Source: Calocera cornea HHB12733 (lineage: Eukaryota > Basidiomycota > Dacrymycetes > Dacrymycetales > Dacrymycetaceae). From it: 37,443 bases of DNA. Location of the stretch: contig KV423926.1 of NCBI GenBank assembly GCA_001632435.1, positions 3,176 through 40,618 of the forward strand. Direction: 5' to 3'. Positions within the stretch are counted from its first letter, which is position 1; every line of letters begins with the position of its first letter. Positions 20,469 to 29,769 of the stretch are shown in pieces. Below the pieces are notes generated by a model, which did no database searches, was not told the origin of the DNA, and worked only from the letters and a program-made list of their open reading frames with translations. The position numbers and the translations under genes are program-made.

Positions 20469-22351
20469 CTACGTGTGTTGGGTCAGAGCTACTACAGGTA
20501 ATTCATCTTCATTCCCATCCTCCGAAAACGTGTCGCTATGGGCACCAGGATTCCCTGGTCGTTGACCATCCTGGGATGATATCACCTCGCGCAGACCAGG
20601 ACCAACCATGCCTGGGCCCCGATGTGCTTCGCCTGGGAGCACTTCGACATATTTGTGCTTGACCATTGCTTCGCGCAGCGCTCTTTCCTGGGCAACCTCA
20701 AAGATCTCGGGGAGTTCGCGGCCCGAAATCGTCTGGAGTCCCTCCAACATCATGAGGTACACACCCCAGAAAGATCCCCGGTTCACCTGAGGCTCACCCA
20801 GCACTGATCTTATATGTCACTAGTGGTCAAGCACAGGGAGACCAATTCACGTACGACCATACAGCTGTACAGCATGCTGGTTGAAGAGGTCTGGGACCAA
20901 TTGGAACACTTCGTGACCAGGAGGGGCATAGATCTCTCCCACGGCAGAGAGCTGCTCCTTTGAGACAGCAATCTATCGGCCGGAGTGAGATACAAAATTA
21001 CCAGGTGGTAAGTGACCAAAATCCTCACCTGGTAATTTCTATATGGACCATATTCTTCGGGCCGGCCCAGGAGCTCCAATGGAAGCTCAGCCGGCATGGC
21101 CTTGTGGTGGTCTTGGCGCGGCCGACTGGCACTGTGAATGCGAGCAAAACGATCCAAGTCTGCCTGGATCATGGGGACGGCAAGCCAACGGAATAACATC
21201 CTGGTCTCTGGATATGAGATTCGTCCATAACCCAGGAAGTAACAATGCGCACAGTTCCATGGGCTCGGAAGGGTCATACCACCCTTCCATGAGCCCGTCC
21301 TCGAACATTCTCTCCCAGCCCTCAGACCACTGTTGGCGTAGTTTTGACCAGAATATTTCCGGTTTAATATTCGTATGGCCTCGCATCCACTGATGTTGAA
21401 GAGTGCCCACCAGGGAGGGATCAAGTTGCCGACGAAGCGTGGTCTGCGCATTTGCTACACCATGGTTCTCTGTGCCAGGGTCGCTCTGGGTGAGCATTGG
21501 GATTCCTGGTCTCCAGTCAATACCCACAATAGATCGCATTCCTGGTTGGCGCACCTCCTATTTGCGATGCCGCCTCCAGGTAGTACCTGGTGATCAACCG
21601 TGGGTTGGAGTTGGTCCACCACACTTTGAGCCATAGGACCGCATTGGAAAAATTCTCTATTCCAACGTGGAGAAAGAGACCAAATCGTCGCCATTTGTCG
21701 TGCTGGTCCATGGACCACCGCTCGTGTGCTCCGGCACTCCAATGCACTGCCTTCTTGAGGCGTCGCGCCAGGCGCCGCTTGTTGCCGACAGGGTCAACCT
21801 GCTGCTGATATGCCTGGACTAGGTGTCTGACCAGGAACCATCAGTTCCAGGTCAGGACATGCCTGCAAGAGTATGCGCACCGAGAGACCATAATGCTCGC
21901 ATCCCTCAGGTGGTCCCGCATCGACTTTGCACCCAGTTGATTGGCTGAGTGCTCACGGAGCATCTCAATGAAAGGGGCCACTGTCTCCAGGTTATGTCCT
22001 TGCTGCCTGGTGGACAGGTAACCCCACTGTTTTCGGCGCCGCTGCAGAGTTTTGGTCCTATTGGGAGGGTTCAGATGCCCGACCAGGTAGGAGTTCCTGG
22101 TTGAAATCCACTTACGACAACGTCCATTGATGCAACTGCAGATCAACATCCTTCTTGATAGCGGCAAGCATGTTCTTGTCCCCATACCCATACTTGTAGT
22201 ACTTCTCCACCAGGGGACGAAGTACATGGTCGGGTACTATAGCAATAAGATGTGGTTAGACATGCTTGTGCCAAGGGGTGTTACACCACATACCAGTCTC
22301 CCGGTACTGATTTGGCCGTCGGGTTGTATGCTCTTCATCAGCACTGTCCAT
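20469..22351 (-). CDS. Integrase-core (rve/DDE) transposase of element 2
   Basis: Eight exons (22351-22294, 22236-22116, 22057-21881, 21826-21555, 21505-21253, 21200-21029, 20972-20855, 20803-20469) join in frame to 501 aa. An N-terminal helix-turn-helix-like part ends in TKTLQRRRKQWGY. The catalytic core has SMDQHDKWRRFGLF (Asp near 159), TQSDPGTENHGVANAQ (Asp near 218) and GHTNIKPEIFWSKLR (Glu near 259), a DDE triad. It is followed by LFRWLAVPMIQADLDRF and the C-terminal IYAPPGHEVFQLVP. These match the integrase-core protein family widespread in Agaricomycetes. The likely role is strand transfer at the terminal repeats with a 5-bp stagger. Five of seven introns contain the motif, and introns at 21554 and 21252 end exactly as GAGACCAG before GA. 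The catalytic residues are all present. Confidence 0.9.
20993..21038. repeat. 13-bp perfect inverted repeat spanning an integrase splice donor
   Basis: AAATTACCAGGTG and CACCTGGTAATTT flank about 20 bases. Both arms contain the element-2 motif. On the minus strand the right arm overlaps the splice donor of the intron 21028-20973, so an RNA hairpin could mask or present it. Confidence 0.75.
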
Positions 22352-22902
22352 CGTGGTTGTGAAGTAATAGTGGTCCACCTGGCCCCCCAGGCATGAATAT
22401 CACTTGTGAGAGTGCTGTGGGACGTGATTGCAGATGATCACGTGGCAGAATGGCGACCAAAGCAATTGGACATCCTGGTGGTCCATGACGTGATCAACGG
22501 AAGTTTCAGGACCCTCCAGGAAACCCGATAAATTCCGATAAATGGCGCCATGTGGATAGACCAGGGTCTGCCCGGCCCATGGACAGCTAGTTGGAAGCAT
22601 GTGAGCTGTCCACGGCAGCGGATTCCTGGTGTCCCAATTGGACCGGAGCCTGGCCAACCACAACATTGAGGAACTATTCCCTGGTCGATTGCCATTCTGT
22701 TGGACCAGGGGGCTCGCACGGTGGGCTGGTCTCCTCTGACAAGTCAACGAGACCAGGATCAGGTCAGAGCGGGGTCTGAAAACCAGGACATAGAAATGTG
22801 AGCGCAGCAGTGCATGCAAATCCTGGAATGCATCGCTCTCCTCCCATCATTCGTCTACACACACTGTAGCCATTCCTGGTTCGCCTTTGGCCGCTCAGCT
22901 GC
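22352..22902. promoter_or_regulatory. Divergent promoter region of integrase and alpha kinase
   Basis: No supported coding sequence. The region separates the integrase start (22351, -) from the alpha-kinase start (22903, +). It carries about eight copies of ACCAGG/CCTGGT, for instance near 22,462, 22,558, 22,627, 22,680, 22,706, 22,753, 22,782 and 22,875. Confidence 0.55.
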
Positions 22903-25765
22903 ATGGAAGAAATCATGCCCATCCTGACGGGGTGGGAAGGTAGTCTGTGTGAACGTCGCAGTTGCCACACAATCATTGGGCCCAATGACCCATTCCAGGT
23001 CATCCGGCCTCTTGGTCCAGATGGGGTTGCGCTTGCTCCCCAGAGGGTGTGCCTGCCCTGTTTTCAGCATTACCAGACCAAGCCTGGCACTCTTCGACGT
23101 GCTCCTGGTGGAGCCAGCGGTCCCCCAGGCAGTTCACAGACTGTGACTGCACCCCATCCATTCAGTCCGGATGCTCTAGCAGAACTGCGCAAACAAACTG
23201 CCAGTGCCCAGCGGATACACTTTCCAAGTGAGTGATTCACCCGACCAGGTATTCCTGGTGGCTAACACTCATCAGGTGGAAAGTCTCCAGTGAGAGCCAT
23301 TGGGTTGCAGCTTCAACCCCAATTCCCATCCGATCCGACTGGTCTGTTCACTGGATTGGCGACTGCCCATTTACCAGGAGCCAACACGTTGGCAAGCTAT
23401 CAGCAAAGTCTTCAACACAGTCTGGGTACTACAGGGCCAATTCCTGGTGCCCAGGCGTTGGGGTACAACTCCAACCATGCATCATACCATCAGAATCGTC
23501 AAATGGTCCGTATGACGGTCTCGGGGCCCAAAGCAGAATTGGTACGGGTAAATGCTTCGGTACAGCACCTGGTGGAGGGCAAGACCAAACCGAAGCAGTT
23601 GGGGGTACGTTGGATCCTCTGTTCCAACCAGGAATCGCTCCTAACTGTCGTCCAGAACACCTATGAACGACTCAACAGTGTTCCAGCTGCGCTACTCCCA
23701 GCTCAACTCAAGCAGTATCTCTTCACAGAGCTGTACCGGAAGATCCAACGCGATACGGCAAATTACGCGTTCAATCTCATTGACTTTGAGCTGTGTGGTC
23801 CTGGCCTGGCCGACCTGGAGAAGCATCCCGATATCCCACCTATGTATGACCAGTGTTTCCGCGAGGTGGTGAAGAATGGCATCTCCAGTCGAATGTTCAT
23901 CCCCAACCAGCTAGTTGAGGTTTTTCTCCTAGTCAAGAAAGAGGTGTGGCCGAATGTGCAGATGTGGATGGAGGATGCGGTAAGTAGGCTCGCGTACTCT
24001 GTCTAGCTCCTCCATCCTGGTGCTGATACCACCCAGGAGTTGCGTCGAGAAGGATCCGCTGGCTCTCAGAGAGAAATCATCCCACCAGGAACTGAAGGAC
24101 ATAGTGGTCTGACCGCCCCCGGAGTGCACCAGGAAGAGATACATGAGTTGGGCCCACGAGACCCCACACAAATGGGTGCTAATAAAGTGGGTGCATTCCA
24201 CGACCAGGGTTCTGATGCTAATATCCTGGTAGCATTTTCGAGCTATCGATAGTATCACACCTCGAGCCCAGAAGCGGATGAATCCCATGGTGGAAGTCAG
24301 CCCAGACGAAGTGGCCATCCGCAGGGCGCTCATGGGTTCAGACCACAACAAAGTGTCCCGCACCACAGGTGTGTTCAATACCTGGTCCTGGAATGGCAGA
24401 ACCAGGACTGACTGCCTGCAGGCACAATAACTGGACATGGCCAGTTCCTGCCTATTCCCGTCGTTGAATGGCACACCCTGGTGCACACGTTCAGTCGGCT
24501 CGAGATTGACTACGACAGGCTTGGCTGCGAATCAATTCTCCGCGTGAACGAGCATGCCCATAACATGCTGGGCCATCCTGGGACATTCAAAACGGCCCAT
24601 CCAGCACAAATCACTCTTGCCGAACTCCCGGTCCAGTGGGAACATCTTTCCACTCAGCCTATGCCGGTCTCCCGGCGTACCTCAGTCGCTGCGAAGCGTT
24701 ACTTTATCCGTGCCCAACGTGGTGGCTCCCGTATTCGAGCATCGATTCAAGTGGAGACCCGTTTTCTCGAACAGGAAGCCAACTTGCTTTACTGGGCGAC
24801 GAGCCTGCATGAGCTCTGCAAGGCATTTGTATCGGATTATCAAAGAACCCATCCTGGTTCATCAGCAAGCCATTTGGAGATCCCGGACACGCGAATGGTC
24901 CTGGGTGGCTTATTCCAATATGGACAAGGAAGTGATGAAAAGCGCAGGGGACTGGTCATATTGATTGAGGAATTGGTGACCCGGACGGAGACCAGTGGCC
25001 CAAAGGGGACTGAGTTTCTCAAGTTTATCAGTAATTCGTCGCCTATCCCACGAGAGACTGAAGGTGCCCCTGGTCTTGTTGGTCGTTTTTTGTCGTTCTG
25101 TCAACACATTCAATATGTGAAGACAGGCGGACATGCATTTATTTCAGATTACCAGGGTGAGCAACCCATGCAAACTAATACCCTGGTTGAAGTTGACCAG
25201 TCTACAGGATCTCTAACCCTGTTAAGTGACCCGCAAATTGTCACGAATCCGTAAGTTTACCCCAATCGTCACCAGGGATTACTCCTGGTCACTTACTTCA
25301 TGCCATAGGGAATTGGGTGCTATCTTTGGTGACGGCAATGTGAGTACGGCCTTCCATGATTTTCAGCGGCTGCACAAGTGCAACGAGTACTGCCAAGCCT
25401 TCGAGCTTGAGCCATTACAGACTCGCCGAAGTGAAGTCATAGTCAACAACTCCCTGGTCGACCAGGACTCGAGCGCTAGCCTGCCTTCGGTGAATGAGGT
25501 GATGAACCAAGCACTCGCCACCCAAACCGATCCTGGTAGGTCACCACTATTTGTGCCTTCACCTTGGGACCAGGACGAAATGCCTCAGACTGTGCAGAGT
25601 CGGTCGACACCAGCGATGACTGCTGACCAGGAAGAACAAGCGGGGATTTTGTCCAGTGGCCCCATAAAAGCAAAGCGAAACCCAGCCCCTGGTCGTCAAA
25701 GTGCGCGATTGATGGAAAAGAAAGCTGCAAGGCAGCCAGAGCCCAGTGAGCGTGTGGATGAATGA
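22903..25765 (+). CDS. Alpha-type (atypical) protein kinase, transposon cargo
   Basis: Seven exons (22903-23227, 23276-23604, 23656-23979, 24037-24228, 24272-24368, 24422-25250, 25309-25765) give 850 aa. The C-terminal third is an alpha-kinase domain: VAAKRYFIRAQ with the nucleotide-binding Lys near 514, FISDYQGE with the catalytic Asp near 665, LLSDPQIVTNP near 692, FGDGNV, and the zinc-binding signature HKCNEYC that fits the family's H-x-C-x3-C. The N-terminal part has paired cysteines (LCERRSC; VCLPCFQHYQTKPGTLRRAP), a likely zinc module. A basic tail (PIKAKRNPAPGRQSARLMEK) may aid nuclear entry. Alpha kinases phosphorylate Ser/Thr in helical targets; the target here is unknown. Nearly all introns carry the element motif. 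The extreme 5' end is the weakest part of the model; an intron starting near 22,939 is possible. Confidence 0.88.
25451..25464. repeat. 14-bp palindrome CCTGGTCGACCAGG (copy 1)
   Basis: Perfect palindrome made of two head-to-head element motifs. It is inside alpha-kinase coding sequence, read as SLVDQD. The same 14-mer recurs at 27,080-27,093. Confidence 0.9.
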
Positions 25766-26048
25766 GCCGATTAGACACTGCCTGGTTCCAGTCGATTTGT
25801 TCATGTACAAATCCTACATACTTCACTAGGAATATGAACTGTTGTGATTCCCTATGAAGCCTCTAACCCTGGTCGCCATGCGTAGGTGTGGTTCCCAAAC
25901 CAGGAATGAATTGCATTGCTAAGAGAAGTATTGCTAACCGTAACTAAAGTACCTACCATACAAGTTCCTGGTCTCCGACCACCAGCGAAACAATCCGAAC
26001 TCACTAAACCATTTGGAAACCCTGGTCGGGAACCAGCCCTAGCCCCAC

Positions 26049-27549
26049 TCACTTCGAACGCCGACCAGGGAAATGCTGATTGGCTGGGGCGAGACCAGGA
26101 TAGTTGGCAGGTGGTTGACGGAGCGGCTCAACTTCACCCCTGGCTTCCCTTTCCGCACGAGTGCGGTCACGGCGCGACGAGCTCGGGGCGATCTGCTCCA
26201 TGACCAGTTTCGCGTCGCGAAACTGCTTCTCAGTCATGCGATCGGTGCGGAAGTTTGTGCGTTCGAAGAAACGGTCCGTCACGGCGATGCGGTGGTCCAC
26301 GATGTTCAGGCACTTCTGCCAGTTGATGTTGAGTTGAGCGTGCGCGTCGTGAAGTTGCTTCATGAGTAAGATTTGGAGAACGATGAACTGCTTGGGGACG
26401 GCGTGACGTTGCTCAATCATGGGCTCCGGGTTGCTGATACCCATGAAGTTGGAGAACTGGTCCATGCGTCGCTTCCAGTAGTCGTTAGCCGGCCTGGGCC
26501 AGTCTCCCATCTCTGGAGGTCGCTGGCCCTGATTCCTGGTGAGATTGCAGACCAGGACGAACAAGAATAAGACGCACCAAGGTCTTAAGCTCAGTCAGCA
26601 GCGCCTGGTTGACGTCCTCCGCCAGGAAGCGATAGTCTTCCAACATCTCTCGAAGGAAGTAAGCCGCAAACGGTAGACCACTGGGTGTGCGAAAGTGCGC
26701 AATGAGCTCGGCAGCGCGCTGGTCCCAGTCAATGTGGCCCAACCCCGTCGAATCGTCCTACAACAAGTCAGAAGGGGGAACTCGGGGTAAATGACCAGGA
26801 CGCACCGGATGGGGAGCACCTTCCTGGTCATCCTCATCGTCCAGGTCATCCTCATCGTCCGAATGCAGATAATTGGCCGGGTTGCGCTCCACAGCGGGAG
26901 GGGGCGCGCGAACGGGACCAACGAACCCCAGGCCGTGGAGAGTAGGACGACGGAGGACCCAGTGCGGCCTGATGCCGGCAGGAAAGGTCTGCGCTTTGCG
27001 AGGGATAACCAGGGGTAGACGACGCGTGCGCCGCCAGTGACGTTCAGTCATCGTTTCTGTAAGAAGCGTGAGTAACTGATCCTGGTCGACCAGGAATTAA
27101 CGAGTGCGCACCTCTATACCCGCAGTTAACATACATGTCTTCGTAGAAGGGGCATACTGGTCCAGATAAGGTAAGTGAGAGACCAGGAAGGGAGGAGAAC
27201 GGTGCGCACTATAGATGGGCACGGTCCAGTGCGGCGTAAGCTTAGGGAGCTGCGGGACGACCTTGGGAGGCACGAAGTGGAAGCACATCACTTCCGAATC
27301 CTTGTACAGGTAGCGAACGTTGACAGTGAGGAGCAGTGGTCGGGGATCGTCGCGGTCATAGTCCTCGTATCCGGCCCTCAGAAGTGTGCGGCCGAGCAAG
27401 TACTGATGGCGTGGACCAGGAAGTAAAGCGAGCAACGTTTCGATTTCCTGGTTGGTGAGATTCTCCTTGTCCGCGAGCGGGTGATCGGGAAGCGGCGGTC
27501 CCAGGTCGGGCGGCATGAGCACCGCATTCGGTTCGGGTAAGTCGGCCAT
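26049..27549 (-). CDS. Element-2 protein D (unknown function, paralogue of A)
   Basis: Five exons (27549-27210, 27156-27112, 27056-26806, 26757-26578, 26528-26049) give 431 aa. It parallels protein A: LLALLPGPRHQYLLGRTLLR, a Cys patch (MCFHF; ICPFYEDMYVNCGYR), an acidic stretch (SDDEDDLDDEDDQEG), LIAHFRTPSGLPFAAYFLRE and AQLNINWQKCLNIVDHR. The intron after the CGYR/CNYR exon and the one after the LKTL/LTPL segment sit at the same places and phases as in A, so the two genes arose by an ancient duplication. D lacks most of A's acidic repeat region. It reads inward from the right terminal repeat. All four introns carry the motif, one as a perfect 14-bp palindrome. Function unknown. Confidence 0.82.
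27080..27093. repeat. 14-bp palindrome CCTGGTCGACCAGG (copy 2)
   Basis: Identical to 25,451-25,464 but inside the second intron of gene D. The equivalent intron of gene A has a spaced version of the same palindrome (CCTGGTCTTGACCAGG, 18,654-18,669). Confidence 0.9.
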
Positions 27550-27735
27550 GTTGACCAGGAGAGGGGAAAGACAATGAGCCCAGGGGAGGGGTAAGACAAT
27601 GAGACGAGAGCTGGAGTGTGCTGGCAGGCGACCAGGTATATGCGTGCCCTGGGCGAAAATTGAAAGTCCGACCGAGCGGAAGCATCTGGAAGAAATGATT
27701 TTCGCCTTATCTAAAGGCCGAGATGGGTGGCGCGT

Positions 27736-27780
27736 CAGCTGTCCAGTAAGACCCGTGGCTGGAAGCCCTGGGTGGACAGC
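27736..27780. repeat. Subterminal TIR-like copies at the right end of element 2
   Basis: AGCTGTCCAGTAAGAC (27,738) repeats the terminal AGCTGTCCAGTTAG. GAAGCCCTGGGTGGACAGCC (27,761) is the same sequence in inverse orientation. Together with the terminal repeat the right end has three copies, while the left shows only one. Confidence 0.7.
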
Positions 27781-27807
27781 CAGGACCCGGGAACAGACGA
27801 AAACCGA

Positions 27808-27829
27808 AGCTGTCCAGTTAGGGCTTCGG
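27808..27829 (-). repeat. Right terminal inverted repeat of element 2
   Basis: Reverse complement of 18003-18024 over all 22 bases; ends GGGCTTCGG. Confidence 0.9.
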
Positions 27830-27834
27830 TACTA
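27830..27834. repeat. Target-site duplication TACTA (right)
   Basis: Direct repeat of 17998-18002, immediately outside the right terminal inverted repeat. Confidence 0.75.
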
Positions 27835-28331
27835 TGCTGTGCCGGAGGTTCTTTTCATATGGGCGAAGAAAAGTATCCCGGGGTGCCGCCACATCTTCAA
27901 TTGGCCATGAAGACAAACCTGGTATAATTCCGGGTCTGGTGCCAACACAGTTGAGCTATCTTCTGGAATCCCCTCCCAAATGCGTCGAGAATCCAGAATG
28001 CTCTCCCATATACGGCGTCTCAGTACTTTCTAAGCCATCAGTACACGGCTCAGGCCAGAAAATAGCGAAATCGGTATATGGGGTCCTTCTATGTCACCCC
28101 AGCAATGTATATGTCCGTACTTGCGCTTCGGACTCACAGCCTGAGAATTTTATAACGGATTGTTCTGTAGGTCTTGTTCTCACTAACATACGGTCCGAGA
28201 TGTTCCAGTCTTGTTGAAGCGCCTAATAACTGTCAATTTGGAAAGTCTCAAAACATAGCACCCAGTGACACGACACGATACCGTATCTTTCCGCCTGTTA
28301 GTGAAAACCTAAATACTTCCAATTATCTGAA
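27835..28331. other. Gene-free spacer right of element 2
   Basis: AT-richer than its surroundings, with no conserved ORF. It presumably holds the 5' flank of the kinase that starts at 28,332 and was joined to about 17,997 before element 2 inserted. Confidence 0.4.
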
Positions 28332-29769
28332 GATGTCAGATCTCCACCACATTCTCAAGACGGCCATATCTGCAGAGCATTCGCGTCACAAGGCACTAGT
28401 ATCGTCTGCGCAATCACTGAGAGTTCTCTGTCCGCCGCTAGAGAGGACGCGGACGTCAATGCGCCCGCCATACGGGCATACCAGAGCGGAGACAAATTGG
28501 GCACTCCTCGATGAACCCCTGGAAAGAGCAGGATTCAGGCTACGCCCTCGCTACCGAACTGGATGGGTCAGGTCTTGGGTAAGGACCAAGAAGAAGCCGA
28601 AATCTTGTGAGGACAGTATTCGAATTGGAGTGAGCTCGCTATATACAATGACTTTCGTTCGCCGTTGACCCTATTGCAGAGCGTTGCCATCATAATGGAT
28701 GCCCGTCCGCATCTCGCTCGGATGGTGCTCAAGTTCTATTGAAAATGTTGCATGATGATGATCGAGATGGACCAGAGCTACAGGCGCTGGAGTACTTCTC
28801 CGATCGGTCTCGAGCTCACGACCCCTGCAACCACTGTCTTCCTTTGCTCGACTGCTTCTCCTTTCCGAGCGCTCGGAACGTTTTCGAGAGTCAATGGTGG
28901 AACCGCTCCTGCGAGACTGGATATATCCGCCCTTCTTGATGGTTGCAGAAGCTTCATGTACTTCAGGCGATCGAGGTACGCCTTCGTCGTCATACTGTAG
29001 CGGAGCTACCTTAGCTTACGAATTACCCACTTTCTAAGGTCTGGAGTATATGCACGCGCACAATTTCTTCCCTGGGCAAGCAGCTAGGCTGTGCACTCGC
29101 CTACTTGATCTTAGGAAAGGATACTGTAGGCATGTTCATAGCGGGAACATCATGATGGATGCCAGGCATCTATATCCAAAAGGCTTCCATGGGGCTTTCA
29201 ACTGGAGCTCGCGAGCTAGCGAGCGAGCGAGAGGCGGTCCTCCCCGAACGCGGTTGCAAGTCCCTATCAAGTACTACTGGATTGACTTCGGATCCAGCCA
29301 ACAAATTCAGGGAGAAGACCGACTTGTTTCTCCGGGGTGGGTGGCTTTGCGAGCACCCGAGATGGATGGTGGAGACGACACAGGATACGACCCGTTCAAA
29401 GCAGATGTGTACGCCCTGGGTCTAACTCTGCTCACGGAAATCGAGGTGAGAAGTGCAGTCTATTTACTTCTACAGTCAGCTAACGCACGAACAAAAGGAC
29501 GTGTCGGCCTGGAGTTTGTCATTCCCACCTTAATTGGAATGATAGCCGAAAGCCCGAGCAATCGACCTACGATGGAGGTGAAATCGTCTTTCAAGAATAT
29601 GCTCTCGAAGTTGACGCCCAAAGAATTGCGGAAACGAGTTTTCTGGCCGGATAGCGATAATCCTTTTGCACACACAATGGACTGGCCGATGTACATCAGC
29701 TTGTGGTGGCATTGCCACAGATACGGATTTCCCAAGGATGTTTGGCCGCATACAGCTCAGGCTGGATGA
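28332..29769 (+). pseudogene. Fungal protein-kinase-like gene, probably decayed
   Basis: Starts MSDLHHILKTAISAEH. A family lead segment follows (LERAGFRLRPRYRTGWVRSW, then CEDSI), then an N-lobe (DGAQVLLKML, then ALEYFSD and DPCNHCLPLLDCF) and MVEPLLRDWIYPPF. The C-lobe has GLEYMHAHN, HSGNIMMDARHLYPKGFHG, YYWIDFGSSQQI (DFG present), LRAPEMDGGDD, YDPFKADVYALGL and the tail MDWPMYISLWWHCHRYGFP. Frame changes near 28,710 and 28,888 are not explained by introns. The catalytic HRD is replaced by PGH if the GC-AG intron ending at 29,129 is used. I read it as a pseudokinase or a recent pseudogene. Relatives of its N- and C-terminal ends are scattered through 6-15 kb. Confidence 0.7.

Larger units (their letters stand above)
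18140..27640. repeat. Dispersed element-2 motif ACCAGG/CCTGGT, about 100 copies
   Basis: An eye count gives roughly 100 occurrences of ACCAGG or its complement, where about five would be expected for a six-base word and its complement in 9.8 kb of even composition. The favoured longer form is GACCAGGA / TCCTGGTC. Copies lie in most introns, in both intergenic promoter segments and in low-conservation coding sequence. They are scarce in conserved exons such as 19,860-20,160 and 24,490-24,840. In the 12 kb to the left I noticed only isolated copies (6,881 and 17,848). Confidence 0.9.
18003..27829. mobile_element. Complete 9.83-kb integrase-class DNA transposon (element 2)
   Basis: Terminal inverted repeats (18003-18024 and 27808-27829) are 22 bases without mismatch and are flanked by the 5-bp direct repeat TACTA on each side. 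Inside are four genes arranged A(+), integrase(-), alpha kinase(+), D(-), with A and D paralogous and both pointing inward. The whole interior is filled with ACCAGG/CCTGGT. A 5-bp target duplication suits a DDE integrase-core enzyme. All four gene models join without stops, so the element may be recent or still active. Confidence 0.88.

Noticed and set aside
22400..22819. 139-codon minus-strand frame upstream of the integrase
   Set aside because: It contains no part of the integrase N-terminus. The integrase model starts at 22351 and joins in frame without it. The segment looks like motif-rich promoter DNA.
17998..27834. Reading element 2 as a TA-duplicating (Tc1/mariner-like) element
   Set aside because: TA also matches on both sides, but the full TACTA direct repeat fits better and the encoded enzyme is an integrase-core protein, not a Tc1-type transposase.
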